From Palsa-965 sp044448685 (GTDB lineage Bacteria > Bacteroidota > Bacteroidia > Palsa-965), in assembly GCA_044448685.1 (NCBI GenBank), contig JBIOHC010000015.1:12553-76552 (forward strand): a stretch of DNA of 64,000 nucleotides, read 5' to 3'. Position numbers and translations under genes: made by a program. Under the pieces are notes generated by a model. That model made no database searches, was not told the DNA's origin, and worked only from the letters and a program-made list of their open reading frames with translations. Positions 1 through 9,363 of the stretch are shown here, piece by piece (the stretch's first letter is position 1; the number at the start of each line of letters is the position of its first letter).

Positions 1-2
1 CC

Positions 3-725
3 AGTGATTATTTTAACAATACCCAGTTCGGATATGAAAATTATGAACAGAATGCAAGGCTGCGTAAGCTGACTTTCGAAAAATGGTATGCATTAATCGT
101 TCCTTTTCTGGGCAAGAAAATGCAGAAAGCCATTGATATAGGATGTGCTTCCGGTGATTTCATAGAGGTGCTGATGAAGAATGGGTGGACGGATGTAGAT
201 GGTATAGAGCTTGATCCGGTTATGATTGAAAAGCTTCATCAGAAGCATATACCTGTTTCTACAGTTCCGCTCGAAAAACAAAGTGTACAAAAGAAATATC
301 AGCTTATCACCCTTTTTGATGTGGTCGAACACCTGGCTTGCTTATCAGAAGCTTTTGCTAAACTGCATGACCTGCTAGAAGAAGATGGGGTGATTGCGCT
401 CATTACTCCGGATTACAGCTCTTTACAGCGGAAGTTTTTTGGCTCTAAATGGTTTCAGTTCAAACCCTATGAGCATATCCAGTATTTTACCCCCGAAACC
501 CTGGCAAAAGCACTGAAACCTCATGGCCTACAGATAATACACCATGCTGCAAGCGGCCAGTTTGCCGATGGTGAATTCCTTGGCAGCCGGCTTGAACGCT
601 ACAATTTTAAAAGAATGGCTGCGTTATTTAACGGGCTGATGAGAGTTACCGGATTGAAAAACAAAGCCTGGTATGCAGATACAGGTAGCATGTTTGTAAT
701 CATACAAAAGGAGAGAAAAGCATGA
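3..725 (+). CDS. Class I SAM-dependent methyltransferase, 5' end outside window
   Basis: The frame is open from the first bases of the window, so the N-terminus is missing; the first internal ATG is at 120, but the upstream in-frame residues (rich in Tyr, Asn and Arg) look coding. The visible protein has the SAM-binding motif DIGCASGDF followed by an acidic strand (GIELD), then LFDVVEHL and a later IALITPD strand, the order of a Methyltransf_23/11 Rossmann fold. Such proteins often modify sugars, lipids or quinones; the substrate cannot be read here. The stop overlaps the next start by 4 bp (ATGA at 722-725), so the two genes are probably translationally coupled. Confidence 0.85.
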   Translation, partial: SDYFNNTQFGYENYEQNARLRKLTFEKWYALIVPFLGKKMQKAIDIGCASGDFIEVLMKNGWTDVDGIELDPVMIEKLHQKHIPVSTVPLEKQSVQKKYQLITLFDVVEHLACLSEAFAKLHDLLEEDGVIALITPDYSSLQRKFFGSKWFQFKPYEHIQYFTPETLAKALKPHGLQIIHHAASGQFADGEFLGSRLERYNFKRMAALFNGLMRVTGLKNKAWYADTGSMFVIIQKERKA

Positions 726-1906
726 ACCTTATCTTTTTTGATGACCCGGATATCCGGGGGGATTTACTTCCTCTGACCTTCACAAGGCCGGTAGCGGATT
801 TGCGTGTCGGTATACTGACCATACGTGAGAAATGGGAAAAGAGGCTTGCCACGGTTTCTTCAACGCGTACGGTGGATTATCTGTCTGAAAAATTCCCGTG
901 CAACATTTCATCCCTTACCGATAATATATGGGTGAATGGTAGTATCTGTCCATCGGATAGCTTAGTTCAGGAATTGAAAAGCTTAGTGCCCGGAGCATCC
1001 CTCCGTAAAGGAGATACGTTAATCGGATTTAATTCCGGCCTGCATGGTACAGATCCGCTGGCTTTGAAAAAGGATGGTTTGGCAAAGGAAAGCAGGAACA
1101 GTTTTATTCAGATTGCGAAACCCTGGCATCTCTTCCGTCTGAATGGAGAAGCAATACGGGAAGATTATGACCTGATTACCAAAGGACGTAAATCAGCAAC
1201 TATCAGTCCCACAAACCGGGTTTCCGGAACTGAAATCTTCATTGAGCAAGGAGCATCGGTAGAATATGCTATTCTTAATTCCCAAACAGGACCTGTATAT
1301 ATTGGCTCCGGGACTGAAATCATGGAGGGGTGTATGATCAGAGGGCCTTTTGCATTATGTGAGCATGCCGGTCTAAAAATGGGAGCTAAAATATACGGAC
1401 CAACAACACTTGGCCCATACTGTAAGGCCGGGGGAGAGATAAGCAATTCAATCCTGCAGGGTTATTCGAACAAAGGCCATGACGGATTTTTAGGGAATTC
1501 AGTGTTGGGAGAATGGTGCAACCTGGGTGCAGATACTAACAATTCCAATCTGAAGAACAATTACGCTGAGGTACAGCTTTATAATTACAGGCTAAAAAAG
1601 CCAGCAGGCACAGGATTGCAGTTTTGCGGTCTGATCATGGGTGACCATGCCAAAACAGGGATCAATACCATGCTTAATACAGGCACTGTTGTCGGAGTTT
1701 CTGCCAATATATTCGGAGGCGGCTTCCCGGAAACCTTTATTCCTGATTTTTCATGGGGTGGGGCAGGTAAGCGGGAAGAATTTCGTCTTGACAAGGCACT
1801 CGAAGTGGCGGCACGAATGTATGAACGCAGAAATAAGGTTCTGGAAGATTCAGATAAGCGTCTGTTAACCAGGGTTTTCGAATTGACAAAGTCCTTTCGG
1901 AATTAA
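722..1906 (+). CDS. GlmU-like sugar nucleotidyltransferase with left-handed beta-helix C-terminus
   Basis: 394 aa. The N-terminus carries DDPDIRGDLLPLTFTRPV, characteristic of the alternative GlmU-related family of Bacteroidota, in place of the classical pyrophosphorylase loop. From about residue 170 to 350 there are hexapeptide-type turns, including GHDGFLGNSVLGEW and NLGADTNNSNLKNNY, which resemble the GlmU acetyltransferase beta-helix with its NIGAGT-like turn. Inferred role: uridylyl- or acetyltransferase activity on a hexosamine phosphate for envelope precursors. It overlaps the preceding methyltransferase by 4 bp. Family assignment is firm; the exact reaction is not shown. Confidence 0.8.
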   Translation: MNLIFFDDPDIRGDLLPLTFTRPVADLRVGILTIREKWEKRLATVSSTRTVDYLSEKFPCNISSLTDNIWVNGSICPSDSLVQELKSLVPGASLRKGDTLIGFNSGLHGTDPLALKKDGLAKESRNSFIQIAKPWHLFRLNGEAIREDYDLITKGRKSATISPTNRVSGTEIFIEQGASVEYAILNSQTGPVYIGSGTEIMEGCMIRGPFALCEHAGLKMGAKIYGPTTLGPYCKAGGEISNSILQGYSNKGHDGFLGNSVLGEWCNLGADTNNSNLKNNYAEVQLYNYRLKKPAGTGLQFCGLIMGDHAKTGINTMLNTGTVVGVSANIFGGGFPETFIPDFSWGGAGKREEFRLDKALEVAARMYERRNKVLEDSDKRLLTRVFELTKSFRN

Positions 1907-1926
1907 ATAGATTCCCCTTTCTGTCA

Positions 1927-1965
1927 AGACATGCCAAACTGTCTTATTTCCCTTCTGGCATGTCT
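1927..1965. promoter_or_regulatory. Perfect 10-bp inverted repeat upstream of lon
   Basis: AGACATGCCA (1927-1936) and its exact reverse complement TGGCATGTCT (1956-1965) are separated by 19 nt. The element lies 21 nt after the preceding stop and 49 nt before the lon start. No T-tract follows, so a simple rho-independent terminator is unlikely; an operator or mRNA hairpin is possible. The arms do not match the CIRCE element. Confidence 0.35.
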
Positions 1966-2014
1966 ATTGCTTTCCGCATGCTGTCATAAGATGCACTTAT
2001 AAAATCAAGCTACT

Positions 2015-4492
2015 ATGCAAGATAATTTTGGATTTGACGAGTCAACAATGGGACCGCTGGTGGATGATGATCATGAATTCATACCCCTTCTTTCAACAGA
2101 AGACGAAGAGCAGATGAACCAGGAAAAGTTACCTGAACTTCTGCCATTACTGCCATTACGCAATACCGTACTGTTTCCCGGAGTCGTCATACCGATTACT
2201 GTCGGAAGGGATAAATCCATCCGCCTCATCAAAGATGCATATAAGGCAGACAGGACAATTGGCGTCGTCTCTCAAAAAAATGACAATGTGGAAGACCCAA
2301 AGCCTTCCGAAGTAAATAAGGTGGGTACAGTTGCATATATCATCAAGATGCTGAGAATGCCGGATGGTAATACCACTGTTATTATTCAGGGCAAACGCAG
2401 ATTCCTGATCGAGGAGGTTATTGAACAGGAGCCATATATGAAAGCCAGGGTAAAAGTATTTCCGGAAACCCGGCCTGCAAAAGATGACAAGGAGTTTCAA
2501 GCCCTCATCTCTTCCCTGAAGGATACTTCTCTGCAGATCATCAAACAAAGCCCCCATATTCCTACGGAAGCATCTTTTGCCATAAACAATATTGACAGTC
2601 CTTCCTTCCTGATCAATTTTGTTTCCTCCAACATGAATACCAATGTAGCCGAGAAACAGAAAATGCTTGAGGTGGCTGATCTGAAAGAACGGGCCACACT
2701 TGTCCTGGGTAACCTGACCAAGGAATTGCAGATGATAGAGCTTAAAAACCAGATCCAGACAAAGGTAAAGGTGGATCTGGATAAGCAACAGCGGGAGTAT
2801 TTTCTGCAACAGCAGATGAAGACTATTCAGGAAGAACTTGGAGGAAACGGATCTGATCAGCAGGTTGCTGAACTGAGAGAAAAGGCCAGGGATATGAAGT
2901 GGAAGACTGAGCATTCGGAAAATTTCGAAAAGGAATTGAAAAGGCTGGAACGTATCAACCCCAATTCAGCCGAATTTTCAGTGCAGATGAATTATCTGGA
3001 ATTGCTGCTTGATCTGCCCTGGGGTAAATACACGAAAGATGATTTCGACCTGAAAAAGGCCACCAAAATATTGAACAGTGATCACTTCGGTCTGGACAAA
3101 GTAAAAGAAAGGATTCTGGAACACCTTGCCGTCTTAAAACTCAAAGGAAATTTCAAATCGCCTATCATTTGTCTGTACGGACCTCCGGGGGTAGGAAAAA
3201 CGTCCCTCGGTAAATCAATTGCCCAGGCTCTTGGTCGTAAATATGTACGTATGTCATTGGGAGGCCTGAAGGATGAGTCGGAAATTCGCGGACACCGTAA
3301 AACTTATATCGGTGCAATGCCCGGCCGGATTATGCAGAATATCAAAAAGGCAGGTACATCAAACCCTGTGTTTATTCTGGATGAAATTGATAAAGTAGGG
3401 AATGATTTTCATGGTGACCCATCCTCTGCTTTGCTTGAAGTGCTTGATCCGGAACAGAATTCGGCATTCTATGACAATTATATTGAAATGGATTATGACC
3501 TCAGCAAGGTCATGTTTATAGCTACAGCTAATTCCCTCAGTACGTTGCAACCGGCTTTACGCGACAGGATGGAAATTATTGAAGTAACCGGTTACACCAC
3601 GGAAGAGAAAATTGAAATTGCCAAACGCCATCTCATTCCGAAACAACTGGAAGAACACGGGATGAAAAAAACCAGCCTCACCCTGACGAATAAGATGATT
3701 GAATTCCTGATAGAGAATTATACACGTGAGTCAGGAGTAAGAGGTTTGGAGAAAACAATTTCGAAGATTATCCGGAGCGCCGCAAAAAGCATGGCTATGA
3801 AGGAGAAATTCAACAGGACCCCTCTGGAAAAAGATCTGGCAAAGATTCTGGGTCCTGCACACCAGAAAGACAGATACCAGGGTAATGATGTCGCAGGTGT
3901 GGTTACAGGTCTGGCCTGGACACCTGTAGGAGGGGATATCCTTTTTATTGAATCCAGTATCAGCAAAGGCAAAGGAGGCAAACTTACACTCACCGGGAAT
4001 CTGGGCGATGTAATGAAGGAGTCGGCTATCATTGCCCTGGAATATATGAAAGCCCATTCGGGTTTATTGGGCCTGGATGCTTCCGTTTTCGATAACTGGA
4101 ATATACACATCCATGTGCCGGAAGGCGCCACTCCTAAGGATGGACCTTCTGCAGGTATTACGATGATGACAGCGATTGCATCGGCTTTCACACAACGTAA
4201 AGTGAAACCCAATATGGCCATGACAGGTGAAATTACCCTCCGTGGCAGGGTGCTTGCCGTAGGTGGTATCAAGGAAAAAATTCTTGCTGCACGACGGGCA
4301 GGAATCAAAGAAATTATCCTCTCTGTTGATAATAAAAAGGATGTGGACGAAATCAAGAAAGACTATATCAAGGATCTTAAATTCATGTATGTCGAAAAAA
4401 TGAGTGATGTTTTACGCCTGGCTCTGCTGAAAGAGAAAGTGCTGAATCCTATCAACGTAAAAGCTGAAAAGACGAACGAGAAAGTCTCCTGA
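2015..4492 (+). CDS. lon: ATP-dependent Lon protease (endopeptidase La)
   Basis: 825 aa, full length. Order: an acidic N-terminal tail of about 35 aa, the Lon substrate-binding domain (LPLLPLRNTVLFPGVVIPI, about residues 45-240), a coiled coil, the AAA+ module with Walker A GPPGVGKTS at about residue 389 and Walker B VFILDEIDK, then the S16 protease domain. The catalytic Ser is in DGPSAG (about S712) and the Lys in GGIKEK (about K755), the same 43-residue spacing as E. coli S679/K722. It degrades misfolded and regulatory proteins in the cytosol. It stands alone after a 108-bp gap with an inverted repeat; no clear TAnnTTTG box was found. Confidence 0.97.
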   Translation: MQDNFGFDESTMGPLVDDDHEFIPLLSTEDEEQMNQEKLPELLPLLPLRNTVLFPGVVIPITVGRDKSIRLIKDAYKADRTIGVVSQKNDNVEDPKPSEVNKVGTVAYIIKMLRMPDGNTTVIIQGKRRFLIEEVIEQEPYMKARVKVFPETRPAKDDKEFQALISSLKDTSLQIIKQSPHIPTEASFAINNIDSPSFLINFVSSNMNTNVAEKQKMLEVADLKERATLVLGNLTKELQMIELKNQIQTKVKVDLDKQQREYFLQQQMKTIQEELGGNGSDQQVAELREKARDMKWKTEHSENFEKELKRLERINPNSAEFSVQMNYLELLLDLPWGKYTKDDFDLKKATKILNSDHFGLDKVKERILEHLAVLKLKGNFKSPIICLYGPPGVGKTSLGKSIAQALGRKYVRMSLGGLKDESEIRGHRKTYIGAMPGRIMQNIKKAGTSNPVFILDEIDKVGNDFHGDPSSALLEVLDPEQNSAFYDNYIEMDYDLSKVMFIATANSLSTLQPALRDRMEIIEVTGYTTEEKIEIAKRHLIPKQLEEHGMKKTSLTLTNKMIEFLIENYTRESGVRGLEKTISKIIRSAAKSMAMKEKFNRTPLEKDLAKILGPAHQKDRYQGNDVAGVVTGLAWTPVGGDILFIESSISKGKGGKLTLTGNLGDVMKESAIIALEYMKAHSGLLGLDASVFDNWNIHIHVPEGATPKDGPSAGITMMTAIASAFTQRKVKPNMAMTGEITLRGRVLAVGGIKEKILAARRAGIKEIILSVDNKKDVDEIKKDYIKDLKFMYVEKMSDVLRLALLKEKVLNPINVKAEKTNEKVS

Positions 4493-4600
4493 TAGATAAT
4501 CCATAGCCGGTACATTAATCCTTCATGCATGCAATATCCCTCCTGAGTTTTCGTTAAATTCATGGAAATTCTTTACTTTGTAGGAGGAAATCAGTCTAAT

Positions 4601-5671
4601 ATGCAGGGAATCAGGATACTTCTGTTGTTTATGTATTGTTCTGTCACGGGGTTTGCCCAGGTTGGGGGTGCCGGTATCTATGAATTCCTTAATCTTTCCA
4701 ATTCTGCACGTTCTACTTCCATGGCCGGGGCTCCGATCAGTGTAAGAGACCAGGATCTGAATCTGGCCATCGTAAACCCAGCATTGCTTGATTCAACCAT
4801 GAGCAATCAGCTGGCCCTTAATTATACCAAGTATCTGCCGGATGTGAATATCAATTATGGCTTCGTTTCTTATGCCAAACATTTCTGCAATATTGGTACG
4901 TTCAATGGTACCATACAATATGTGAATTACGGGCAATTCAAGGAAACGGATGCTACCGGGCTGCAGATAGGGACATTCACGGCTTCTGACTATTCGTATA
5001 ACCTGGGATACGGCAAAGTGATAGGTAAACCTGATTCGAACCGGCTGATAAGTGTAGGTGCCAATCTGAAATTCATTTATTCCAACCTCTTTACCTATAG
5101 CTCAACGGGTGTTTCGGCTGATATCGCATGTAACTATTACAATGCAAAACATAATTTTTCGGCATCCGTCATCCTGCGTAATTATGGTCGCCAGCTAACC
5201 GATTATTATTCTGGTAACCAGGAACCTCTTCCTTCTGAACTGATGGCTGGTATTGCATTTAAACCCAAGCATGCCCCGTTTCGTATAAGTCTTACAGGAA
5301 CACATTTGCAGACCTGGGATCTGACCTATATAGACCCGGCGAATCCTCCGCTTACAACAGATCCTCTGACCGGGATGCCTATCAAGCAAAATCATTATAA
5401 AATATTCGGAGATAAACTCATGCGTCATTTGCTTTTCGGTGGTGAACTGTTGTTAAGTAAAAATTTCAATATCCGTTTCGGCTATGATTATGAACGCCGC
5501 CAGGAAATGATGGTCGATTCGCGCCGGGGGATGGTAGGCTGGGCCTTTGGTTTTGGCTTCCGTATTTACAAGTTCCACCTCAGTTACGGGCACTCTGTCT
5601 ATTCCATAGCAGGAGGCTCCAATACGTTTTCCATTACCACCAATCTGAATGATTTTTATTCCAGAAAGTAA
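4601..5671 (+). CDS. porQ: Type IX secretion system protein PorQ
   Basis: About 356 aa from ATG 4601. It opens with a hydrophobic signal peptide ending near FAQ, then the PorQ hallmark GGAGIYEFLNLSNSARSTS and further aromatic-rich beta-strand sequence typical of an outer-membrane barrel (PorV/PorQ/FadL-like). The family works with PorZ and PorU in T9SS cargo processing and attachment of A-LPS. An in-frame ATG at 4562 exists, but a near-consensus -7 box (TTACTTTG, 4573-4580) and AGGAGG lie between it and 4601, so 4601 is preferred. Three T9SS cargo proteins are encoded in this window. Confidence 0.88.
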   Translation: MQGIRILLLFMYCSVTGFAQVGGAGIYEFLNLSNSARSTSMAGAPISVRDQDLNLAIVNPALLDSTMSNQLALNYTKYLPDVNINYGFVSYAKHFCNIGTFNGTIQYVNYGQFKETDATGLQIGTFTASDYSYNLGYGKVIGKPDSNRLISVGANLKFIYSNLFTYSSTGVSADIACNYYNAKHNFSASVILRNYGRQLTDYYSGNQEPLPSELMAGIAFKPKHAPFRISLTGTHLQTWDLTYIDPANPPLTTDPLTGMPIKQNHYKIFGDKLMRHLLFGGELLLSKNFNIRFGYDYERRQEMMVDSRRGMVGWAFGFGFRIYKFHLSYGHSVYSIAGGSNTFSITTNLNDFYSRK

Positions 5672-5709
5672 TTCCCCCTTTTTCCGCTCCTGTATACGTT
5701 TCAAAATTT

Positions 5710-5717
5710 TATCTTTG
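5710..5717 (+). promoter_or_regulatory. Bacteroidota -7 promoter element (TATCTTTG) of cmk
   Basis: Exact TAnnTTTG match ending 7 nt before the cmk ATG. Transcription would begin almost at the start codon, predicting a leader of only a few nucleotides. No convincing -33 TTTG was seen. Confidence 0.65.
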
Positions 5718-5724
5718 TGGTCTC

Positions 5725-6447
5725 ATGCCAAAGATCACCATTGCTATTGACGGATATTCATCCTGCGGGAAAAGCACACTGGCGAAAGCCCTTGCTGTTC
5801 GACTCGGTTATAATTATGTTGATTCAGGTGCCATGTACAGGGCGGTAACCCTTGATTGCCTCCGGAAAGGGATCATTAAGGACGGACAGTTCATGCGGGA
5901 GGAAGTGATTAAAATACTTGATTCCATTCACCTCTCTTTTGTCTACAATCCTGCTTCCAAAGCTTCAGATACTTACCTGAACGGGGAGAATGTGGAAAAG
6001 GAAATCCGGCAAATGGATGTTTCCAGAAATGTAAGTCATGTGAGTGTGCTGAAAGAAGTCCGCGAAATGATGGCACATATTCAACGTGCTATGGGTGTTG
6101 ATAAGGGCGTTGTTATGGATGGCAGGGACATAGGAACGAATATTTTTCCGGATGCGGAACTCAAAATATTCATGACAGCTGATACAGAAATAAGAACACT
6201 CCGCAGAGTTGATGAACTCACCTCTAAAGGAAATCATGTTACGTTTGATGAAGTAAAAAAGAATCTTCTTTCCAGAGATTATGAGGATTCACACCGGGCT
6301 GAGAACCCGCTCCGGAAAGCGGATGATGCGGTAGTACTTGATAATTCGGACCTGAACAGAGAGGAACAACTTGATTTTGTTCTTAATCTGGTGCAGGATC
6401 TGAAGCTGGTCAGTAAGGATGAAGTAAACGCAGACGCTAAGAATTAA
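5725..6447 (+). CDS. cmk: Cytidylate (CMP/dCMP) kinase
   Basis: 240 aa, close to the usual 220-230. The P-loop GYSSCGKSTLAKAL is near residue 10, followed by YVDSGAMYRAVTL (substrate site) and VVMDGRDIGTNIFPDA, all diagnostic of Cmk. It phosphorylates CMP and dCMP for nucleotide synthesis in the cytosol. The 3' end overlaps the convergent ispH gene by 11 bp (6437-6447), so the two transcripts are antisense at their ends. Confidence 0.96.
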   Translation: MPKITIAIDGYSSCGKSTLAKALAVRLGYNYVDSGAMYRAVTLDCLRKGIIKDGQFMREEVIKILDSIHLSFVYNPASKASDTYLNGENVEKEIRQMDVSRNVSHVSVLKEVREMMAHIQRAMGVDKGVVMDGRDIGTNIFPDAELKIFMTADTEIRTLRRVDELTSKGNHVTFDEVKKNLLSRDYEDSHRAENPLRKADDAVVLDNSDLNREEQLDFVLNLVQDLKLVSKDEVNADAKN

Positions 6448-7708
6448 GCATAGACTTTTCCAAACCTTCCACCACTTCCTGAACTGAACCGGCTCCCGGA
6501 AAAAAGGAAAGGATACGTTGTAAAACCCCATCTACAATACTGTCCGGACAGGACGCTCCGCTGGTCAGAATAATTTTAACAGGACGTTTTCCGGGTATGA
6601 ACCCTGTCTTTTCAAGCAATTTCTGACGGTGGAAATCGTAATGACGGATAATGCAATCCGATACAATCTCTTCCTTCCCGGAAATAAAATAGGTGGGGAG
6701 GAGTTTTTCACACAATTCAACAATATGGGAGGTATTGGAACTGTTATACCCACCCACAACAATAGCCAGGTCGGCATCCTGGCTGAGTAATCCCTGAGTA
6801 GCCTGCTGGTTTTCATTCGTGGCATAACAAAGGGTGTCACGGGTATCTGCAAAATGGTCTTTGATGGCCGTCGTTCCATATTTCTCCTCCATTACTTTCC
6901 GGAAGTATTCAGCTATCTCCTGAGTTTCTGTAGCAAGCATGGTGGTCTGATTTATCACCCCTACTTTTTCAAGATCATGCTGCGGGTTAAACCCGGCAGA
7001 AATGCGGTTCCTGAAAAGAAGGTTAAATTCATCCAGGCTCAGCTTGCCAAGGATAAAATCGCCCAACTGCTGAGCCTCATGCATGTCTTTGATGATAATG
7101 GACGGAGCATGATGTTCACTGCGGGAGAAGGTTGCCCTGGTTTCCTCATGGTTGTGTTTTCCATGTATAATGATGGAGTATTTTTCTTCCCCTAATTTTT
7201 CTGATTTTTTCCAAACCCGTTCTACAAACGGGCAGGTGGTATTATAATGCTGAGGCTCTATGCCCAGTTCCCGGAGCTGGTTTTCTATGTTGAGGGTTGT
7301 TCCAAAGGCAGGAATGATAACGATGTCATCTTTATGGAGTTCTGACCAGGGAATGATCTGGTTCCCCCCTGTATCCATCAGAAACCGGACACCACGCTTC
7401 ATCAGATCCTGATTTACATCCGGGTTGTGTATCATCTGACTTAACAGGAAAATACGTTTATCCGGGTTTTCTTCAATAGCTCTGAATGAGATTTCTATGG
7501 CATTCTCCACTCCGTAACAGAATCCAAAATGACGGGCTATATAAAAATGTACAGGACCAAAATTCAGAACAGTCGGAAGGAAATCCTTTTTCTTGGGGTC
7601 CCTGTCCCGCCTGAGTTTTTTTATTCTTGATATGACCGGGCTATGATAAAATTCAGGTATCTGGAATGATTTCACGGATGTTTTTTCAAATTGGTTTAAA
7701 CTGAGCAT
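6437..7708 (-). CDS. ispH: 4-hydroxy-3-methylbut-2-enyl diphosphate reductase
   Basis: 423 aa, against about 316 in E. coli; the extra length is mainly an N-terminal extension of about 55 residues, as in other Bacteroidota IspH. Cysteines for the iron-sulfur cluster appear in HFGFCYGVENA (about C64), TTCPFVERVWK and TSGASCPDSIVDGV, and the signature GGYNSSNT is present. It is the last step of the non-mevalonate isoprenoid pathway. An exact TAACTTTG box lies 12 nt upstream of the ATG. Overlaps cmk tail to tail. Confidence 0.95.
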   Translation of the reverse strand: MLSLNQFEKTSVKSFQIPEFYHSPVISRIKKLRRDRDPKKKDFLPTVLNFGPVHFYIARHFGFCYGVENAIEISFRAIEENPDKRIFLLSQMIHNPDVNQDLMKRGVRFLMDTGGNQIIPWSELHKDDIVIIPAFGTTLNIENQLRELGIEPQHYNTTCPFVERVWKKSEKLGEEKYSIIIHGKHNHEETRATFSRSEHHAPSIIIKDMHEAQQLGDFILGKLSLDEFNLLFRNRISAGFNPQHDLEKVGVINQTTMLATETQEIAEYFRKVMEEKYGTTAIKDHFADTRDTLCYATNENQQATQGLLSQDADLAIVVGGYNSSNTSHIVELCEKLLPTYFISGKEEIVSDCIIRHYDFHRQKLLEKTGFIPGKRPVKIILTSGASCPDSIVDGVLQRILSFFPGAGSVQEVVEGLEKSMLNS

Positions 7709-7720
7709 TCTGATTCACTG

Positions 7721-7728
7721 CAAAGTTA
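7721..7728 (-). promoter_or_regulatory. -7 promoter element (TAACTTTG) of ispH
   Basis: Reads TAACTTTG on the minus strand, an exact TAnnTTTG match whose last base is 12 nt upstream of the ispH start codon. Confidence 0.6.
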
Positions 7729-8070
7729 AGGATTAGTATACACTATTTTATGACAGGGTTAGGAAACGAAGGTTTTATGTTTAAAGGATATTAAAGCAGA
7801 ACAGGAATACCATCTGATATACAGACTATCCGGCAGGAAAGTTTAGAGGAAACTCCTGCAAGGATCGATTAAGAAAATGTAAAACGGCTTATAGGATAGT
7901 TAAGAATACAGGTGTTCATTAATGTAATAATTTGTTCACAAAAACAGATTGATCTGATTTGAAAACAGGAATGAAAAAACGGGTGTTAAATGATTTTTAT
8001 TTCTCATCAGAGTTCCTTATAAGGACATATTCAGGATCTATTTTTATCCTGTTAACTCAAATCCTCCGCC
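7729..8070. other. Intergenic region with a hairpin and a 12-bp palindrome
   Basis: This 342-bp stretch lies between divergent ispH and a secreted-protein gene. It holds a hairpin at 7833-7859 (GCAGG..AGTTT pairing with AAACTCCTGC, loop AGAGG, a two-base bulge), a perfect 12-bp palindrome TCCTTATAAGGA at 8014-8025, and a small stem CAGGAT/ATCCTG at 8032-8051 just ahead of the downstream start. No convincing gene: a 66-codon frame at 7959-8159 overlaps the next gene and has no support. Confidence 0.45.
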
Positions 8071-9363
8071 TTGAAAAAACAACTCCGCTCTTCTTTAATG
8101 TCAATGCTATTCCTGGTTTTTATGACCGGAACAGGGTATACTCAGCTTGTCATCAATGAGCTCGGTATTGCTCCATCTTCGGGTGATGCCGGGGCAGGAG
8201 GGGAGTGGATAGAACTGTTCAACGGATGTAATGCAACGGCAGATATAAGCTGTTTCGTAATTATTTGGGTTGGAAAATCGGGCGGAGGAAATCCGGAAGG
8301 ATGGACAGTGACCATTCCTGCCGGAACCACCATTGCTTCCTGCGGGTATTATGTTATAGGGGGGTCCGGACTAACCGGAAGTTGCGGGGCCTGTTGGGCG
8401 AATTTGGGGGCAGGTGGTATTGCCTGGCTTGCCGGTACGCCAAATCTGGACCTCTCTGCAAGTTCAAATTCCGCTTTGAATACGATCAGGCCCGGCAACC
8501 TTGTAAACGGACAGGGCGAAATTGTTCTTATTGACCCGTCTGATAATATAATCAGCGAAGTGTCTTATAATATCGGAAACTTTACCTCCTCCACCGATTA
8601 CCCGGCAACGGCCAATACCCCTGCTACCTGCTATACGGCCAATCCCATCAATGCGATAGCTGACGGGGCGAAGAATGTGAATGCCACTTTTGCGGCAGCA
8701 AATAATCACATTATCGAATTAAGGGCGGACAATAATTATTATGCCTCCGTGTCCTTTGGCACACCGGGAGCGGCCAACTCCACCCAGATCGGATGCGGGG
8801 TTTCCTGCATATTGCCTGTAACATGGATTTCAGAAGGTGCTAAAGGGCTTCCTGACGGTGTTTCAGTTCAATGGGAAACGGCTTCAGAAACCAACTGCGA
8901 TCATTTTGAGATAGAGCTCCTGGAAGGGTCTGTCTTCAAAGAATTGACCAGGGTTCCCGGGCATGGTACTACCAGCTCCGTTTCGTCTTATGCCGTAAAC
9001 ATTGAAAAAACATTTCTTCCCGGCGTTTCAGAGACATGTTATTTCAGGGTTAAAGAAGTGGACAGGAACGGAAATTTTGAGTTCTCTCCGGTATTTTCTG
9101 AAATAAAGGACAATAAACTGGATTTTGAGATTAACCCAACCGTGATCTACCCGGGAAACCTTTTGACTGTTTCATTGAAAAAATGGGTAGGACAGGAACC
9201 TGTTCTGGCAGAGATCATTTCGGAAGATGGAAAAAGTGTTTATAATCAAATGATATACTCGTCATCCCAAACAATTTCTTTTCAACCTGCCCGATCAGGG
9301 ATATACCTCTGTAAGTTGAGTTCAGGAGAACAGCTGTATATCAGGAAATTTATTGTGAGGTAA
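8071..9363 (+). CDS. Secreted lamin-tail-domain protein with T9SS sorting signal
   Basis: 430 aa from TTG 8071, which keeps the basic MKKQLR start of a Sec signal peptide; ATG 8098 is the alternative. After the signal comes LVINELGIAPSS..GEWIELFN, the opening of a lamin-tail/LTD beta-sandwich (about residues 25-210). A linker domain with WETASETNCDHFEIE follows, then a C-terminal domain of about 80 aa (YPGNLLTVSL..SGIYLCKL..IRKFIVR) like T9SS type A signals. Predicted to be exported and cleaved or anchored at the surface. Ligand or enzyme activity is unknown; LTDs often accompany nucleases or adhesins, but no catalytic domain is visible. Confidence 0.75.
   Translation: MKKQLRSSLMSMLFLVFMTGTGYTQLVINELGIAPSSGDAGAGGEWIELFNGCNATADISCFVIIWVGKSGGGNPEGWTVTIPAGTTIASCGYYVIGGSGLTGSCGACWANLGAGGIAWLAGTPNLDLSASSNSALNTIRPGNLVNGQGEIVLIDPSDNIISEVSYNIGNFTSSTDYPATANTPATCYTANPINAIADGAKNVNATFAAANNHIIELRADNNYYASVSFGTPGAANSTQIGCGVSCILPVTWISEGAKGLPDGVSVQWETASETNCDHFEIELLEGSVFKELTRVPGHGTTSSVSSYAVNIEKTFLPGVSETCYFRVKEVDRNGNFEFSPVFSEIKDNKLDFEINPTVIYPGNLLTVSLKKWVGQEPVLAEIISEDGKSVYNQMIYSSSQTISFQPARSGIYLCKLSSGEQLYIRKFIVR

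Noticed and set aside
2156..2914. A 252-codon minus-strand frame inside lon
   Set aside because: The lon reading on the other strand has complete domain support; this is a shadow frame.
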